Origin: UBA11222 sp049323435
GTDB taxonomy: Bacteria > Pseudomonadota > Alphaproteobacteria > UBA11222
Length of the DNA: 64,000 bases
Assembly: GCA_049323435.1 (NCBI GenBank)
Contig: JBMOMX010000012.1
Location: 186,001 to 250,000, forward strand
Direction: 5' to 3'
The notes beneath the pieces are model-generated. The model was given only the letters and a program-made list of their open reading frames with translations, made no database searches and was not told the origin of the DNA. The translations under genes and the position numbers were made by a program. Of the stretch, positions 16,964 through 26,796 are shown piece after piece; the first letter of the stretch is position 1; the number at the start of each line of letters is the position of its first letter.

Positions 16964-17425
16964 TTATAGAGCCTGAACTGCTTCAAGTACTTTTTCAGCA
17001 TGGTCCTTGACTCGAACCTTGCGCCAGATTTTACGGATTACGCCTTTTTGATCGACCAGAAAGGTCGTGCGTTCAATGCCCATATATTCGCGGCCATAAT
17101 TCAGCTTTTTCACCCAGACACCATAATCGGCAACCATCTGGCCCTCAACATCGGAGGCCAGGCATATTTTCAAATCATGCTTGCGCTTGAAGGAGTCATG
17201 TTTTTGGACACTGTCTTTCGAGACACCCACAAGCACGGCGCCGCTTTTGTCAAATTTGGTTTTCAGGCGGCTGAAATCGATGGCTTCAGTGGTGCAACCG
17301 GGCGTGTCATCCTTTGGATAAAAATAGATCACGGCTATTTTTCCCTTTAGCTGCGCCAGGCTGATTTCTCCGTCGCCATCGGTCTTCAGTTTGAAACCGG
17401 GCGCCTTGTGGCCTTCTTCAAGCAT
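16964..17425 (-). CDS. bcp: Thioredoxin-dependent peroxiredoxin, Bcp/PrxQ type
   Basis: From the ATG at 17425 the product has 153 residues (MLEEGHKAPGFKLKTDGDGE...), the normal Bcp length. An upstream in-frame ATG at 17470 would add 15 residues and touch the glnE stop, but it is unlike family N-termini. The peroxidatic cysteine is C44 in YPKDDTPGCTTEA. The resolving cysteine that many Bcp proteins have five residues later is isoleucine here; another cysteine occurs at 88. It would reduce hydroperoxides in the cytoplasm, either as a 1-Cys enzyme or with C88. It lies directly downstream of glnE. Confidence 0.93.
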   Translation of the reverse strand: MLEEGHKAPGFKLKTDGDGEISLAQLKGKIAVIYFYPKDDTPGCTTEAIDFSRLKTKFDKSGAVLVGVSKDSVQKHDSFKRKHDLKICLASDVEGQMVADYGVWVKKLNYGREYMGIERTTFLVDQKGVIRKIWRKVRVKDHAEKVLEAVQAL

Positions 17426-17469
17426 GTGAAGCCTGTCTTTGATGTTGTCAGGAATATTGCCGGACCCCA

Positions 17470-20436
17470 CTATGCCGGAAAATCAGGTTCTGCGTCCAGC
17501 CCTGCCGCAGCCAGAACCACATGGCGGTAAAGCGTAGCAATTTCCGCCTCTGCCTGTTTTATCCTGGTCTCCAGCTGTTCAAACGAACCGGCCTGCGACC
17601 GGATAGCCATCATATTGCGCAATGGCTGCGGCGCATGCCGCATGTCGGCACGATCCAGCAGGCAAAGACGGGTAATTTGCTGAAGATCGCAAAACAGCCG
17701 CATCGCAGTGACAAGTGTTTCGGCCTGTGCGGCCGGGATATGGCCACGCTCTTTCAGCGCCGCCAGCGCCGCCAGCGTATTGGTGTGTAACAGTCCGGGA
17801 TCAGTCTGCGCGTATCGCAGCAACAGAAATTGCGTGATGAATTCGCCATCCATCATGCCGCCCCTGACATATTTGAAGTCCCAGATATTATCGCTGTGAT
17901 GTTCATGATCAATGCGCACACGCATCAGCGCCACATCCTGCGCCAGGCTTTTCAGCTCGCGGGGTCTGGTTAAAAAACCGCGAATTATTGCGTGAATTTC
18001 AGCGGCGTCGGCATCGGGCGCGCAAACAAGCCGGGCCCGCGTCCAGGCCATATGTTCCCAGGTCTGCGCGGATTCCTCATGATAGGTGCGGAACGCTTGC
18101 AGGGAAATGGCAATAGGCCCCTGGCTTCCGGAGGCGCGCAGCCGCATATCGACCTCGTACAGGCGGCCCTCACCCGTTAACGCCGACAGGGAATTTATCA
18201 ACCGCTGACTGAGCCTGGCGAAATATTGCCCCGCGCTGAGAGGGGTTTTACCATTCGAGACTTCTGCGGTATCGGGGTAGATAAAGACCAGATCAAGATC
18301 AGAAGTGAAAGTAAGTTCATTCCCGCCAAGTTTGCCCATGGCGATAATAGCCATTTTTACGCCGGGTATAACGCCATGCCTGGCAAACATTTCCGCTTCG
18401 ACACGCGGCAACAGGCCACGCAGCAGTGTATCGGCCAAACGGCTTAGCGCCAGTCCGGCCTCATCACCGCTGATCAGGTTTTTCAGCAACTGAACGCCTA
18501 TCTGAAATTTGCGCTCATTCGCCCAGCGGCGCGTAATATCCAGCACATCCTGAAAATCGCGCGCGGGTTCGAGCGCATCGTCCAGATCATGCGCCAACTG
18601 TTCCACATCTGGAAATGTCTCCAGAAATTCCGGAGATAATACGGCATCCAGAAGGATCGGGCTGCGCCCCAGAATGATGGCCAGGCCCGGCGCCGTTCCC
18701 ATGATTTCTGCAATCAACTCCAGCAGCCAGGGATGCACGCTAAAAAGAGACAGTAATTGTACACCAGCAGGCATGGCGGCAAGAAAATCGTCAAATCGCA
18801 ACAATGCGCCATCCGCATCGGACGTATTTGCCATGGCATGCAGAATTTTCGGGGTTAACTGCCCCAGCAATTCGCGCGCGCGCTGGGTGCGAAACGCCCG
18901 GTAACGGAAGCTTTGCCAGGTTTCAATAATCGCCTGGGCGCGGGCAGGATCAGAAAATCCCATTTGCTTCAGCGTGTCCGGCGAGGTGATCAGGGCAATT
19001 TCTTCTGCGGGATTGTTCTCTCCCGCATCCTCCCGCCCGATCAGTTTCTGAAACTGTTGCGCGGCGAATTCAAGATGCCTTCTTATATCCGCATCGAACG
19101 CCGCAAACTCCGCATACCCCATAAAGCTGGCTATATGGTCCAGGCCCTCCTGCGTTTTGGGCAAGGTTTGGGTCTGCTCATCCTGCACCATTTGCAGGCG
19201 ATGCTCCAATGTGCGCAAATAAATATAGGCTTCACGCAATTTTTGCGCAGCTTCAGCTTCGATCTGCCCCTTTTCCCGCAATTGCGCGATAATCCCCAGC
19301 GTGGTTGGATCACGCAATTTCCGCTCCCTGCCGCCCGCTATGAGCTGATGCGTCTGCGCAAAAAATTCAATCTCCCGGATGCCGCCGGCGCCAAGCTTGA
19401 TATTATATCCCGGCACGGTAATTTCGGCATGCCCATGATGCGACCGGATAAGCCCCACCATTTCATACACGTCCCGGATAGCCGCAAAATCAAGATTTTT
19501 ACGCCACACAAACGGGCTGATATTTTTAAGAAAGCTCTGCCCAAGTTCAATATCGCCCGCAACCGGCCGCGCCTTGATCATCGCCGCCCTTTCCCAGCCC
19601 TTGCCGGCACTTTCATAATAGGACTCGGCAAATTCCACCGCTATGGCGATCGGGGTTGCACCGGGATCCGGCCGGAGACGCAAATCTGTCCGGAAGACAT
19701 AGCCATCCTCGGTGAAATCCTGCAACAGCCTGACCAGTTCCTTGGTGAACCTGATCTGAAAATCCAGCAGATTACGTTTACCGCAATAGTTTGAGCGCTC
19801 GGGATCGAACAGGACAATCAGATCAATATCGCTGGAATAGTTCAGTTCGCGCGCGCCAAGCTTTCCCATGGCGATAATCACCCAGCCGCACGCATGCGAT
19901 GGAAATTTTGTATCCGTCAGATTAATTTCACCCTGCGCGGCATATATCCGCAGCAATGCGTCCACCGCACCCTGAAGCGCGGTCTCCGCAAAATCGGAAA
20001 GTGCGCCGGTAACCGCGTTCAAATCCCAGATACCGGCAATATCCGCAAGGGCAATAGCCAAGGCGGCCTGACCACGATATATACGCAAGCGGCGCGCCAG
20101 TCCGGAGAAATCCACCCCCCCTTCCCCCAATGCGCGCACACCGGCCCTGATTTCATCCATGCACTGATCCGGTCCGATCTGCATCAGCCGGCAGAGAAAA
20201 TCCGGCCCACGCAGGATGAGCCGGCTCAGAAACGGGCTGTGGGCAAAAACCGCTGCCAGCACACGGTGTGCGCGCGCATCCGCCAGCAACGCCTGCATGG
20301 CATGCTGCAACGTCTCGTCAATCGTCCCGCTGGCAGCAAGCAAATCCGCCAATCTTGCCGCTATCTGCGGCTGATCAAAGGACTGGGGTATCGGGTGCGA
20401 ATCTGTGATAGCATCCAGAAATGAAAATCCATGCAT
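17470..20436 (-). CDS. glnE: Bifunctional glutamine synthetase adenylyltransferase/deadenylase
   Basis: The 988-residue product has the two nucleotidyltransferase domains of GlnE. The N-terminal deadenylylase active site reads GKLGARELNYSSDIDLIVLF, and the C-terminal adenylyltransferase site GKLGGNELTFTSDLDLVFIY; both keep the D-x-D metal motif. Length and arrangement are normal. GlnE adds and removes AMP on glutamine synthetase in response to PII and glutamine. bcp follows on the same strand. The start is 102 bases from the divergent AsmA-like gene. Confidence 0.97.
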   Translation of the reverse strand: MHGFSFLDAITDSHPIPQSFDQPQIAARLADLLAASGTIDETLQHAMQALLADARAHRVLAAVFAHSPFLSRLILRGPDFLCRLMQIGPDQCMDEIRAGVRALGEGGVDFSGLARRLRIYRGQAALAIALADIAGIWDLNAVTGALSDFAETALQGAVDALLRIYAAQGEINLTDTKFPSHACGWVIIAMGKLGARELNYSSDIDLIVLFDPERSNYCGKRNLLDFQIRFTKELVRLLQDFTEDGYVFRTDLRLRPDPGATPIAIAVEFAESYYESAGKGWERAAMIKARPVAGDIELGQSFLKNISPFVWRKNLDFAAIRDVYEMVGLIRSHHGHAEITVPGYNIKLGAGGIREIEFFAQTHQLIAGGRERKLRDPTTLGIIAQLREKGQIEAEAAQKLREAYIYLRTLEHRLQMVQDEQTQTLPKTQEGLDHIASFMGYAEFAAFDADIRRHLEFAAQQFQKLIGREDAGENNPAEEIALITSPDTLKQMGFSDPARAQAIIETWQSFRYRAFRTQRARELLGQLTPKILHAMANTSDADGALLRFDDFLAAMPAGVQLLSLFSVHPWLLELIAEIMGTAPGLAIILGRSPILLDAVLSPEFLETFPDVEQLAHDLDDALEPARDFQDVLDITRRWANERKFQIGVQLLKNLISGDEAGLALSRLADTLLRGLLPRVEAEMFARHGVIPGVKMAIIAMGKLGGNELTFTSDLDLVFIYPDTAEVSNGKTPLSAGQYFARLSQRLINSLSALTGEGRLYEVDMRLRASGSQGPIAISLQAFRTYHEESAQTWEHMAWTRARLVCAPDADAAEIHAIIRGFLTRPRELKSLAQDVALMRVRIDHEHHSDNIWDFKYVRGGMMDGEFITQFLLLRYAQTDPGLLHTNTLAALAALKERGHIPAAQAETLVTAMRLFCDLQQITRLCLLDRADMRHAPQPLRNMMAIRSQAGSFEQLETRIKQAEAEIATLYRHVVLAAAGLDAEPDFPA

Positions 20437-20538
20437 TCGATACCTGCCTGATTACCCGCCATTAAGGCCCATCGCCGCGATATTGCCAGTAATCCGGGTG
20501 GAGTGTGAATAATTTTGCGAAAGCCCTAAAGCCAATCT

Positions 20539-23500
20539 GTGTTCATCCGTTCAACTCATATCCTGATGCGCGCCATAGGCGCCGCGCTGACAATCGCTAC
20601 GCTGCTGGCGGCGGTGGCTTTGTGGCGCTTTTCGAGCGGGCCGGTTTCCTTAACATTTCTCGGCCCCTATCTTCAGGAAATGCTGCAAACCGCCACGCCT
20701 GGCTATCTCTGGGCATTTGACGATCCCATCCTGGACTGGACAGACCTGCGCCCCTCACTGGATATTACCATAACCGGGGTGACGATCAGTGAAACTTCCG
20801 GCCTGCTGGTGGCGCAGGCGCCAAAGCTTGAATTGGGACTTAGCGCGCGCGGTCTGTTGCTGGGACGGATAGCGCCAACCTCAGTGGCGCTGAACGGGGC
20901 CTCGCTTACCATTGTGCGGCTGCTGGACGGATCGTTCCGGCTGGGCGTTGCCGCGGGTCCGGAGGATCTGCAAACAACCCCGCCGCGCGACATTTCCGGT
21001 TTATTGTCACGCGCATTTGCCGCACTTCTGGAAGCGCCAGGACTGGACGGCAATATGGGGGCTTTGGAAAATTTAGCCATCCTCAATACCGCATTAGTCT
21101 ATCGAGACCTGAGATTTGATAATCTGTGGGAAGCCAACAACGCCAATTTTTCGTTTCAGCGCTCTGCGAAAGGCATTGTTGGAGAAGCGGCGATCGGACT
21201 AAAAATTGATGAGCAGGTCTGGGCGCTTTCACTTTCGGGAAATTTCGATCAAGCCACGCGCTCAAGTCAGATCGATGTCAGCTTCAGCGGGGTTGAGCCT
21301 TTCCGTCTGGCGCAAGAGGTTGAAGCGCTTACCCAGCTGGCGCATCTGCGCCTGCCGGTCAGCGGCCTGGTCGGCCTGCAATTATCAGGGGATGGCTCCT
21401 TATCGGGCCTTCGCGCAAAATTGCGCGCCGCCGCAGGTGAAATCGGGGTGCCCGGACTGATATCCGAACCCGTTCAGATCGATTCATTTGAGATAGATGC
21501 TGAATATGCCCTGCATGCAGGCATGATACAGATAGAGCGCGCGCTGTTGCGCCAGGGTCCGCTTGAAATCAGTCTGCAAGGTTCAATGGAATATGGGGTT
21601 GAGAGCCCTGCCGTCCGGGTCACCGGCGATATAAAAAATGCCAGCATCGACAGCGTAAAGCGGCTATGGCCCTTGCCTGCCGCCAAAGGGTCACGGGGCT
21701 GGTTTATGGAAAATATGGAATCCGGAACCGTGGATTCCGTGCAATTCGAAGCAAATATTGCGCGGGGAGAATTTAAGGCAGGCCCCCTGACGGACGGCGC
21801 CCTGCGGGCGGATATACGCTTCAGCAATATTACTGGCCATTATCTGCGGCCCATGCCGCCAATCAGGCAGGGGCGCGGCACAGCGCTGATCACCGGACGC
21901 CAATTCGAGCTTGTGCTGGAAGAGGGGGTGATTCTGGACGATCTGCAACTCTCGGAAGGAAAGTTCATTCTGGCGAACACGCATCTGCCGGATAAAGACG
22001 GCACACTCCTGCTGTCACTGAATGGCAGCATGGCGAAAACGCTCGAACTGATTGATTACAAGCCGCTTGGTTACCCCTCCCGTATTGGCATCGTGCCTTC
22101 GGCCATTGGCGGCAGCGCAAAGACCCGCTTAAAGCTTGCCTTGCCGATTAACAACAATATGCGCATGGAAGATATCAAATATGAAATTTCCAGTGAACTG
22201 GATGATTTGCGTCTGCCAGACCTGATAAATGGCGTCGCGCTGGAACAGGCCGATGTGCTGCTTGAGGTCAACAATATAGGGCTGGAGGCCAAGGGATCGG
22301 GCCGCTTTATGGACGCCGTCGCAGAACTGGCCTGGCGCGAAACCTTTAACGTCGCAGAAGGGCCGTCCAGCAATTTTACCGTCAAAATCAACGCGGACGA
22401 ACATCAGCTGGAGGCGCTTGGATTTCCAACTGCCGGTCTGATCGCCGGGCCTGTGGATGTTCAGGCGGAAGTTTGGGGGCGCGGGGTAAAAATTACAGGC
22501 GGCCGTGTTGTTGCCGACACGATGCATGCGGCGCTGATTGCAGAACCGCTTTCCTGGCGCAAGGAAAAGGAGGTTCCTGCTACGCTCTCATTTGATTTCG
22601 CCATTCCTGCCGAGAGTATTTCAGGCGCCGTACTGGATAATTTCACGCTTCGCGGGAAAGATATTGATGTCGCCGGGCGTCTGGTGTTCGAACCGCACGG
22701 CCCGCCCGCCATAATCCGGATGGACCGGCTGAAACTGGGCCCGGATAATGATTTAAGCGGCGAAGCGCGCCGGATGAAAAGCGGCGCCTATGCTATTTCC
22801 ATGTCAGGCCAGCGCGCCGATCTATCCGCTTCGATTTCGCAGATGCACAGTTCCGGCGGCGTCAAAGATCCAAGCGAGAAAGGTCTGGCCTATGATATTG
22901 ACGCGCGTGTCAAACAGGTTGTGCTGCGCGAGGGTAACCGTCTGCATGATGTCATCGCCATTGGCAGCTATGATGGAGAGGATTTTACCCGTCTTGCCGT
23001 AGATGGAAATTATGGCCCGGAACGGGGCATCGCATTGCGGCTCGAACCCGCTCCATCAGGCAACAGGGCTTTCTCGCTTATATCGCGTGATGCCGGCAAG
23101 ATATTGTACGGACTTGATCTGTTTGACAGCGGGGTAAATGGTGATCTTGAAATGAAGGGCGAGTTTCTGGATCAGGCCCCCCGCGCACTGCAGGAAGAGC
23201 CGCCGATGCAGGGCGAAATACGTATACGAAATATGCAGGTCGTCAACGCCCCGGCCCTGACCCGTATCCTGACGGTTGCCTCGCTTACCGGCATCCGGGA
23301 TATACTGACCGGAAGCGGCCTTACCTTTGACCGCATTCTTGTCCCTTTTAAAATGGAAAAAGGCGTTGTTACTTTGAGCGATGCCTATGGTTCCGGATCC
23401 GAACTCGGTCTGACGCTGCATGGCTCAATGAATGAGAGAGACGGGACGGTGAAAATGAATGGAACGGTCATCCCCGCCTATACCCTCAACACTGTCTTCG

Positions 23501-23730
23501 GAAAGGTGCCGCTTCTGGGAAAAATTCTTTTAGGGGGAAAGAATGAAGGCGTCTTCGCAATAAATTATAGCGCCACCGGATCGAGCGAAAATCCGGATAT
23601 TTTCGTAAATCCCCTTTCCGCGCTTACCCCCGGATTCCTGCGGAAAATTTTCAATCTGGGGGACCTGTCCGCGCCGGCAGAGAATAAACAGACACCTGCA
23701 ACACCTGCCACACCGGCGCCAGCAGAATAA
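20539..23730 (+). CDS. AsmA/YhdP-like envelope protein (DUF3971 and AsmA C-terminal region)
   Basis: A 1063-residue protein with one N-terminal membrane helix (about 10-28) and a very long beta-rich periplasmic part. Recognisable are a DUF3971-like segment (about 330-620) and an AsmA-like C-terminal region (about 880-1040, DRILVPFKMEKGVVTLSDAY onward). It ends in a Pro/Thr/Ala-rich tail. This is the YhdP/TamB/AsmA superfamily, whose members bridge the periplasm and are thought to carry phospholipids to the outer membrane. Synteny with glnE and bcp on the other side is common in alphaproteobacteria. The N-terminal boundary of the domains is approximate. Confidence 0.87.
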   Translation: MFIRSTHILMRAIGAALTIATLLAAVALWRFSSGPVSLTFLGPYLQEMLQTATPGYLWAFDDPILDWTDLRPSLDITITGVTISETSGLLVAQAPKLELGLSARGLLLGRIAPTSVALNGASLTIVRLLDGSFRLGVAAGPEDLQTTPPRDISGLLSRAFAALLEAPGLDGNMGALENLAILNTALVYRDLRFDNLWEANNANFSFQRSAKGIVGEAAIGLKIDEQVWALSLSGNFDQATRSSQIDVSFSGVEPFRLAQEVEALTQLAHLRLPVSGLVGLQLSGDGSLSGLRAKLRAAAGEIGVPGLISEPVQIDSFEIDAEYALHAGMIQIERALLRQGPLEISLQGSMEYGVESPAVRVTGDIKNASIDSVKRLWPLPAAKGSRGWFMENMESGTVDSVQFEANIARGEFKAGPLTDGALRADIRFSNITGHYLRPMPPIRQGRGTALITGRQFELVLEEGVILDDLQLSEGKFILANTHLPDKDGTLLLSLNGSMAKTLELIDYKPLGYPSRIGIVPSAIGGSAKTRLKLALPINNNMRMEDIKYEISSELDDLRLPDLINGVALEQADVLLEVNNIGLEAKGSGRFMDAVAELAWRETFNVAEGPSSNFTVKINADEHQLEALGFPTAGLIAGPVDVQAEVWGRGVKITGGRVVADTMHAALIAEPLSWRKEKEVPATLSFDFAIPAESISGAVLDNFTLRGKDIDVAGRLVFEPHGPPAIIRMDRLKLGPDNDLSGEARRMKSGAYAISMSGQRADLSASISQMHSSGGVKDPSEKGLAYDIDARVKQVVLREGNRLHDVIAIGSYDGEDFTRLAVDGNYGPERGIALRLEPAPSGNRAFSLISRDAGKILYGLDLFDSGVNGDLEMKGEFLDQAPRALQEEPPMQGEIRIRNMQVVNAPALTRILTVASLTGIRDILTGSGLTFDRILVPFKMEKGVVTLSDAYGSGSELGLTLHGSMNERDGTVKMNGTVIPAYTLNTVFGKVPLLGKILLGGKNEGVFAINYSATGSSENPDIFVNPLSALTPGFLRKIFNLGDLSAPAENKQTPATPATPAPAE

Positions 23731-23804
23731 TTCCGCACTTGATTCCTGCACCGTACTGCTAAATTCTATGCCTTCAAGCCTCATTGAAAATAGGAGTGAT
23801 GATT

Positions 23805-24305
23805 ATGGATGATACAGCGAAAAAAACCGCACTGCGGATGATACCCTATGGGATTTATATATTAACCGCAAAATCAGGAGCAGATGCCGCCGCCGCAACG
23901 GTGAATTGGGTGACACAAACTTCATTTGAGCCGCCCTTGATTGCCGTGGCCATCAAGAGTGACAGCGGCGCCTATGCGCTGATCAAGAAAACCCAGGTCT
24001 TTGCGCTTAACATGCTCGGCAAGGGCCAGGCCCCGATTGGCTTTACATTTTTCAAGCCGGCGCAACTTGACGGCAGCACGATCAGCGGCGAACCTTTCAA
24101 AGACGGATCCAATGGCTCCCCGATCCTGAGCAACGCTATCGCCAGCATCGAATGCAAGGTGACCGGCATTGTCGAGCAGGGCGATCACCATATTTTTGTA
24201 GCGCAGGTTACCAACGCCAATGTCGCCAAACAGCCGGAGGCCCGCGCCGATGACGCCATTCTGTGGATGAAGGATCTCGGCGAGAAGGTGTTTTATGGGG
24301 GCTAG
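23805..24305 (+). CDS. Flavin reductase-like domain protein
   Basis: The ATG at 23805 follows AGGAG by 8 bases and gives a 166-residue product; an upstream in-frame TTG is less likely. The sequence (PYGIYILTAKSGADAAAATV, then WVTQTSFEPPLIAVAIK) is that of the FMN-binding flavin reductase-like (split-barrel) family. It ends just before the convergent tyrS. It might feed reduced flavin to a monooxygenase such as the HsaA-like protein at 12630-13826, but they are not adjacent, so that link is speculative. Confidence 0.87.
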   Translation: MDDTAKKTALRMIPYGIYILTAKSGADAAAATVNWVTQTSFEPPLIAVAIKSDSGAYALIKKTQVFALNMLGKGQAPIGFTFFKPAQLDGSTISGEPFKDGSNGSPILSNAIASIECKVTGIVEQGDHHIFVAQVTNANVAKQPEARADDAILWMKDLGEKVFYGG

Positions 24306-24313
24306 GCCCGCGG

Positions 24314-25561
24314 CTATTCTACGCGCACCAGAACATGCTTCTTTTTACCGGCGCTGAGCTTTACCACGCCGTTGGAGAAATCGGCATGGCGGAGTAATGC
24401 CTGCTCGTTCTCCACCGGTTGATCATTGATCCGTACACCGCGATTTTTAATCAACCGCCGCGCTTCTCCGCCGCTGGCGCACAGGCCCGCGCGGCGCAGC
24501 ACTTCCGATACGGCAATGCCGGGTTCAATTTCCGCCCGCGCAATTTCCAGTTCCGGAAGGCCCTCCGCCAGCGCGCCTTCCTCAAAGGTCTGGCGCGCCG
24601 TTTGCGCCGCCTGCTGCGCCGCCTGGATGCCATGCGCCAATGAAGTTGCCTCGCCTGCCAGCACTTTTTTGGCTTCGTTCAGTTCCTGCCCCTGCAATTT
24701 TTCCAGACGCGCGATTTCGTCCAGCGGCAGTTCCGTGAACAGGCGTAAAAAACGCCCCACATCGGCATCCTCGGCATTGCGCCAATATTGCCAATATTCA
24801 TAAGGGCTGAGCATATCCGCATTCAGCCACACTGCGCCGCTTTCGGATTTCCCCATCTTTTTTCCGGATGACAGCGTCAGCAGAGGTGTTGTCAAGCCGA
24901 ACAGATGCGCCCCATCCGCCCGCCGGCCCAGTTCGACGCCATTGACAATATTGCCCCATTGGTCAGAGCCGCCCATTTGCAGCCGGCAGCCATGCTTGCG
25001 ATTCAGTTCCAGAAAATCATAGGCCTGCAACAGCATATAATTGAATTCAAGAAAGGTCAGGGGCAGTTCCCGCTCCAGACGAAGCTTGACGCTATCCATT
25101 GTCAGCATACGGTTTATTGTAAAATGCGTACCGAAGTCGCGCAGAAATTCAATATAGTTAAGCTTGTCCAGCCAGTCCCCATTGTTTACCAGAATGGCGC
25201 CGGTTGGCCCATCTGTGAAATCAATGAAGCGCTCAAACACTTTGCGGATACCTGAGATATTGACATCAATTTGCGCGTCGGTAAGCACGGGACGCGATTC
25301 ATCCTTACCCGTCGGATCACCTATGCGCGTCGTGCCGCCGCCCAGCAAAATAACCGGTCTATGGCCGCTTTTCTGTAACAGGCGCAGCATCATGATTGAA
25401 ATCAGGCTGCCCACATGCAGACTGGGCGCGGTACAATCATAGCCCACATAGGCAGTAACAGTCTGTTTCGCGGCTAGCGCGTCAAGCCCGTCCAGATCGG
25501 TGCATTGATGCATATATCCGCGCGCAACAAAGGTTTGGAGAAATTCAGATTGCAAAGCCAT
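24314..25561 (-). CDS. tyrS: Tyrosyl-tRNA synthetase
   Basis: The 415-residue product has the class I signature in the form HVGS within APSLHVGSLISIMMLRLL, and the KMSKS loop as KKMGKSESGAVWL. A C-terminal S4 RNA-binding domain starts at about 345 (LCASGGEARRLIKNRGVRIN). It charges tRNA-Tyr. It belongs to the TyrRS type of most proteobacteria. The gene is divergent from anmK, a very common pairing; 90 bases separate the starts. Confidence 0.97.
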   Translation of the reverse strand: MALQSEFLQTFVARGYMHQCTDLDGLDALAAKQTVTAYVGYDCTAPSLHVGSLISIMMLRLLQKSGHRPVILLGGGTTRIGDPTGKDESRPVLTDAQIDVNISGIRKVFERFIDFTDGPTGAILVNNGDWLDKLNYIEFLRDFGTHFTINRMLTMDSVKLRLERELPLTFLEFNYMLLQAYDFLELNRKHGCRLQMGGSDQWGNIVNGVELGRRADGAHLFGLTTPLLTLSSGKKMGKSESGAVWLNADMLSPYEYWQYWRNAEDADVGRFLRLFTELPLDEIARLEKLQGQELNEAKKVLAGEATSLAHGIQAAQQAAQTARQTFEEGALAEGLPELEIARAEIEPGIAVSEVLRRAGLCASGGEARRLIKNRGVRINDQPVENEQALLRHADFSNGVVKLSAGKKKHVLVRVE

Positions 25562-25651
25562 GATCTTTACTATTCTTGCTGGTGAGTGTTGTCAGTTGAG
25601 CAGCTAAGCTGTATCAGCTTTGATACCGGTGGAAAAGGTGTGGGAACACAG

Positions 25652-26788
25652 ATGGAACCCGTATTTGCCCTTGGCCTGATGAGCGGCACCTCGCTGGACG
25701 GAATCGATGCCGCCCTTATCCGCACCGATGGGGAAAGAATTGAGTCTTTTGGCCCGTGGATGAGCCAGCCCTATGATGCCGCAATGCATGCCCGCCTGCG
25801 GGCGGCCTTGCTTTTGGCGGCGAAACTGGGCGCTGGCGCGCGCCGGGCGCCCGAAATAGCCGCACTTGCAAAGGATCTGACCCGCCTGCATGGCGATGTT
25901 GTGGATAAATTGCTGGCCAGGGCCGGAATTGAGCGCGCGCAGGTCGCGGTCATCGGCTTTCACGGACAGACCTTGTGGCACCAGCCGGAAAACCGGCAGA
26001 CGCTGCAAATAGGTGATGGAGAATGGCTGGCCCGAAAACTGGCGATTGACGTAGTGTATGATTTTCGCAGCAATGATGTCGCTGCCGGTGGCCAGGGTGC
26101 GCCGCTGGTGCCGCTCTATCATCAGGGGCTGGCGCGCAATCTGGATGGGGGCGCCAGCCGCGGCACGGGGCCGCTGGCCATACTGAATATTGGCGGTGTG
26201 GCGAATGTCACCTGGCTGGACCTGCGCCTTGACCCGCTGCACCGAGGTATTCTGGCATTTGACACCGGCCCCGGGAACGGGCTGATCGACGACTGGTGTG
26301 CGCGCCATACAGGTGCTGCAATGGATCAGGATGGCAGGCTGGCGGCACAGGGGCGGGTGGACAGCAATATTCTTAACGCACTTATGCGGGCGCCCTATCT
26401 GATTGCGCCACCGCCAAAAAGCCTGGACCGCTTGTCCTTTGATCTTGCTCTGGCCGAAACGCTCTCACCTGCGGACGGGGCGGCGACACTGACCGCCTTT
26501 ACGGCCGCCACGGTGCGTGCCGCTATTGCGCATATGCCGGAAAGGCCGGTGCGCTGGATCGTGTGCGGCGGGGGCCGCCATAATCCGGTGCTGATGCAGA
26601 TGTTGCGCAGCCAGTTGGGCGCAGACATATCAACGGCAGAAGAAGCCGGCTGGCGCGGTGACGCACTGGAAGCAGAAGCCTTCGCCTTCCTGGCTGTGCG
26701 TCATCTGCGGAAGCTGCCGCTCAGTCTGCCCATGACTACCGGCGTTCCGGCCCCGCTGGAGGGCGGTGTGCTGGCGCGCAGCGCATGA
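25652..26788 (+). CDS. anmK: Anhydro-N-acetylmuramic acid kinase
   Basis: The 378-residue protein starts MEPVFALGLMSGTSLDGIDA, the phosphate-binding N-terminus of AnmK. A longer in-frame start (TTG at 25586) exists but adds residues not seen in the family. Further motifs are NIGGVANVTWLD and AFDTGPGNGLIDDWC. The enzyme phosphorylates and opens 1,6-anhydroMurNAc during recycling of cell-wall fragments. It is divergent from tyrS and convergent with the alpha/beta hydrolase. Confidence 0.95.
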   Translation: MEPVFALGLMSGTSLDGIDAALIRTDGERIESFGPWMSQPYDAAMHARLRAALLLAAKLGAGARRAPEIAALAKDLTRLHGDVVDKLLARAGIERAQVAVIGFHGQTLWHQPENRQTLQIGDGEWLARKLAIDVVYDFRSNDVAAGGQGAPLVPLYHQGLARNLDGGASRGTGPLAILNIGGVANVTWLDLRLDPLHRGILAFDTGPGNGLIDDWCARHTGAAMDQDGRLAAQGRVDSNILNALMRAPYLIAPPPKSLDRLSFDLALAETLSPADGAATLTAFTAATVRAAIAHMPERPVRWIVCGGGRHNPVLMQMLRSQLGADISTAEEAGWRGDALEAEAFAFLAVRHLRKLPLSLPMTTGVPAPLEGGVLARSA

Positions 26789-26796
26789 AAATTGCT

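Noticed and set aside
18913..19794. 293-residue plus-strand open frame
   Set aside because: Antisense shadow of glnE, whose active-site motifs are intact.
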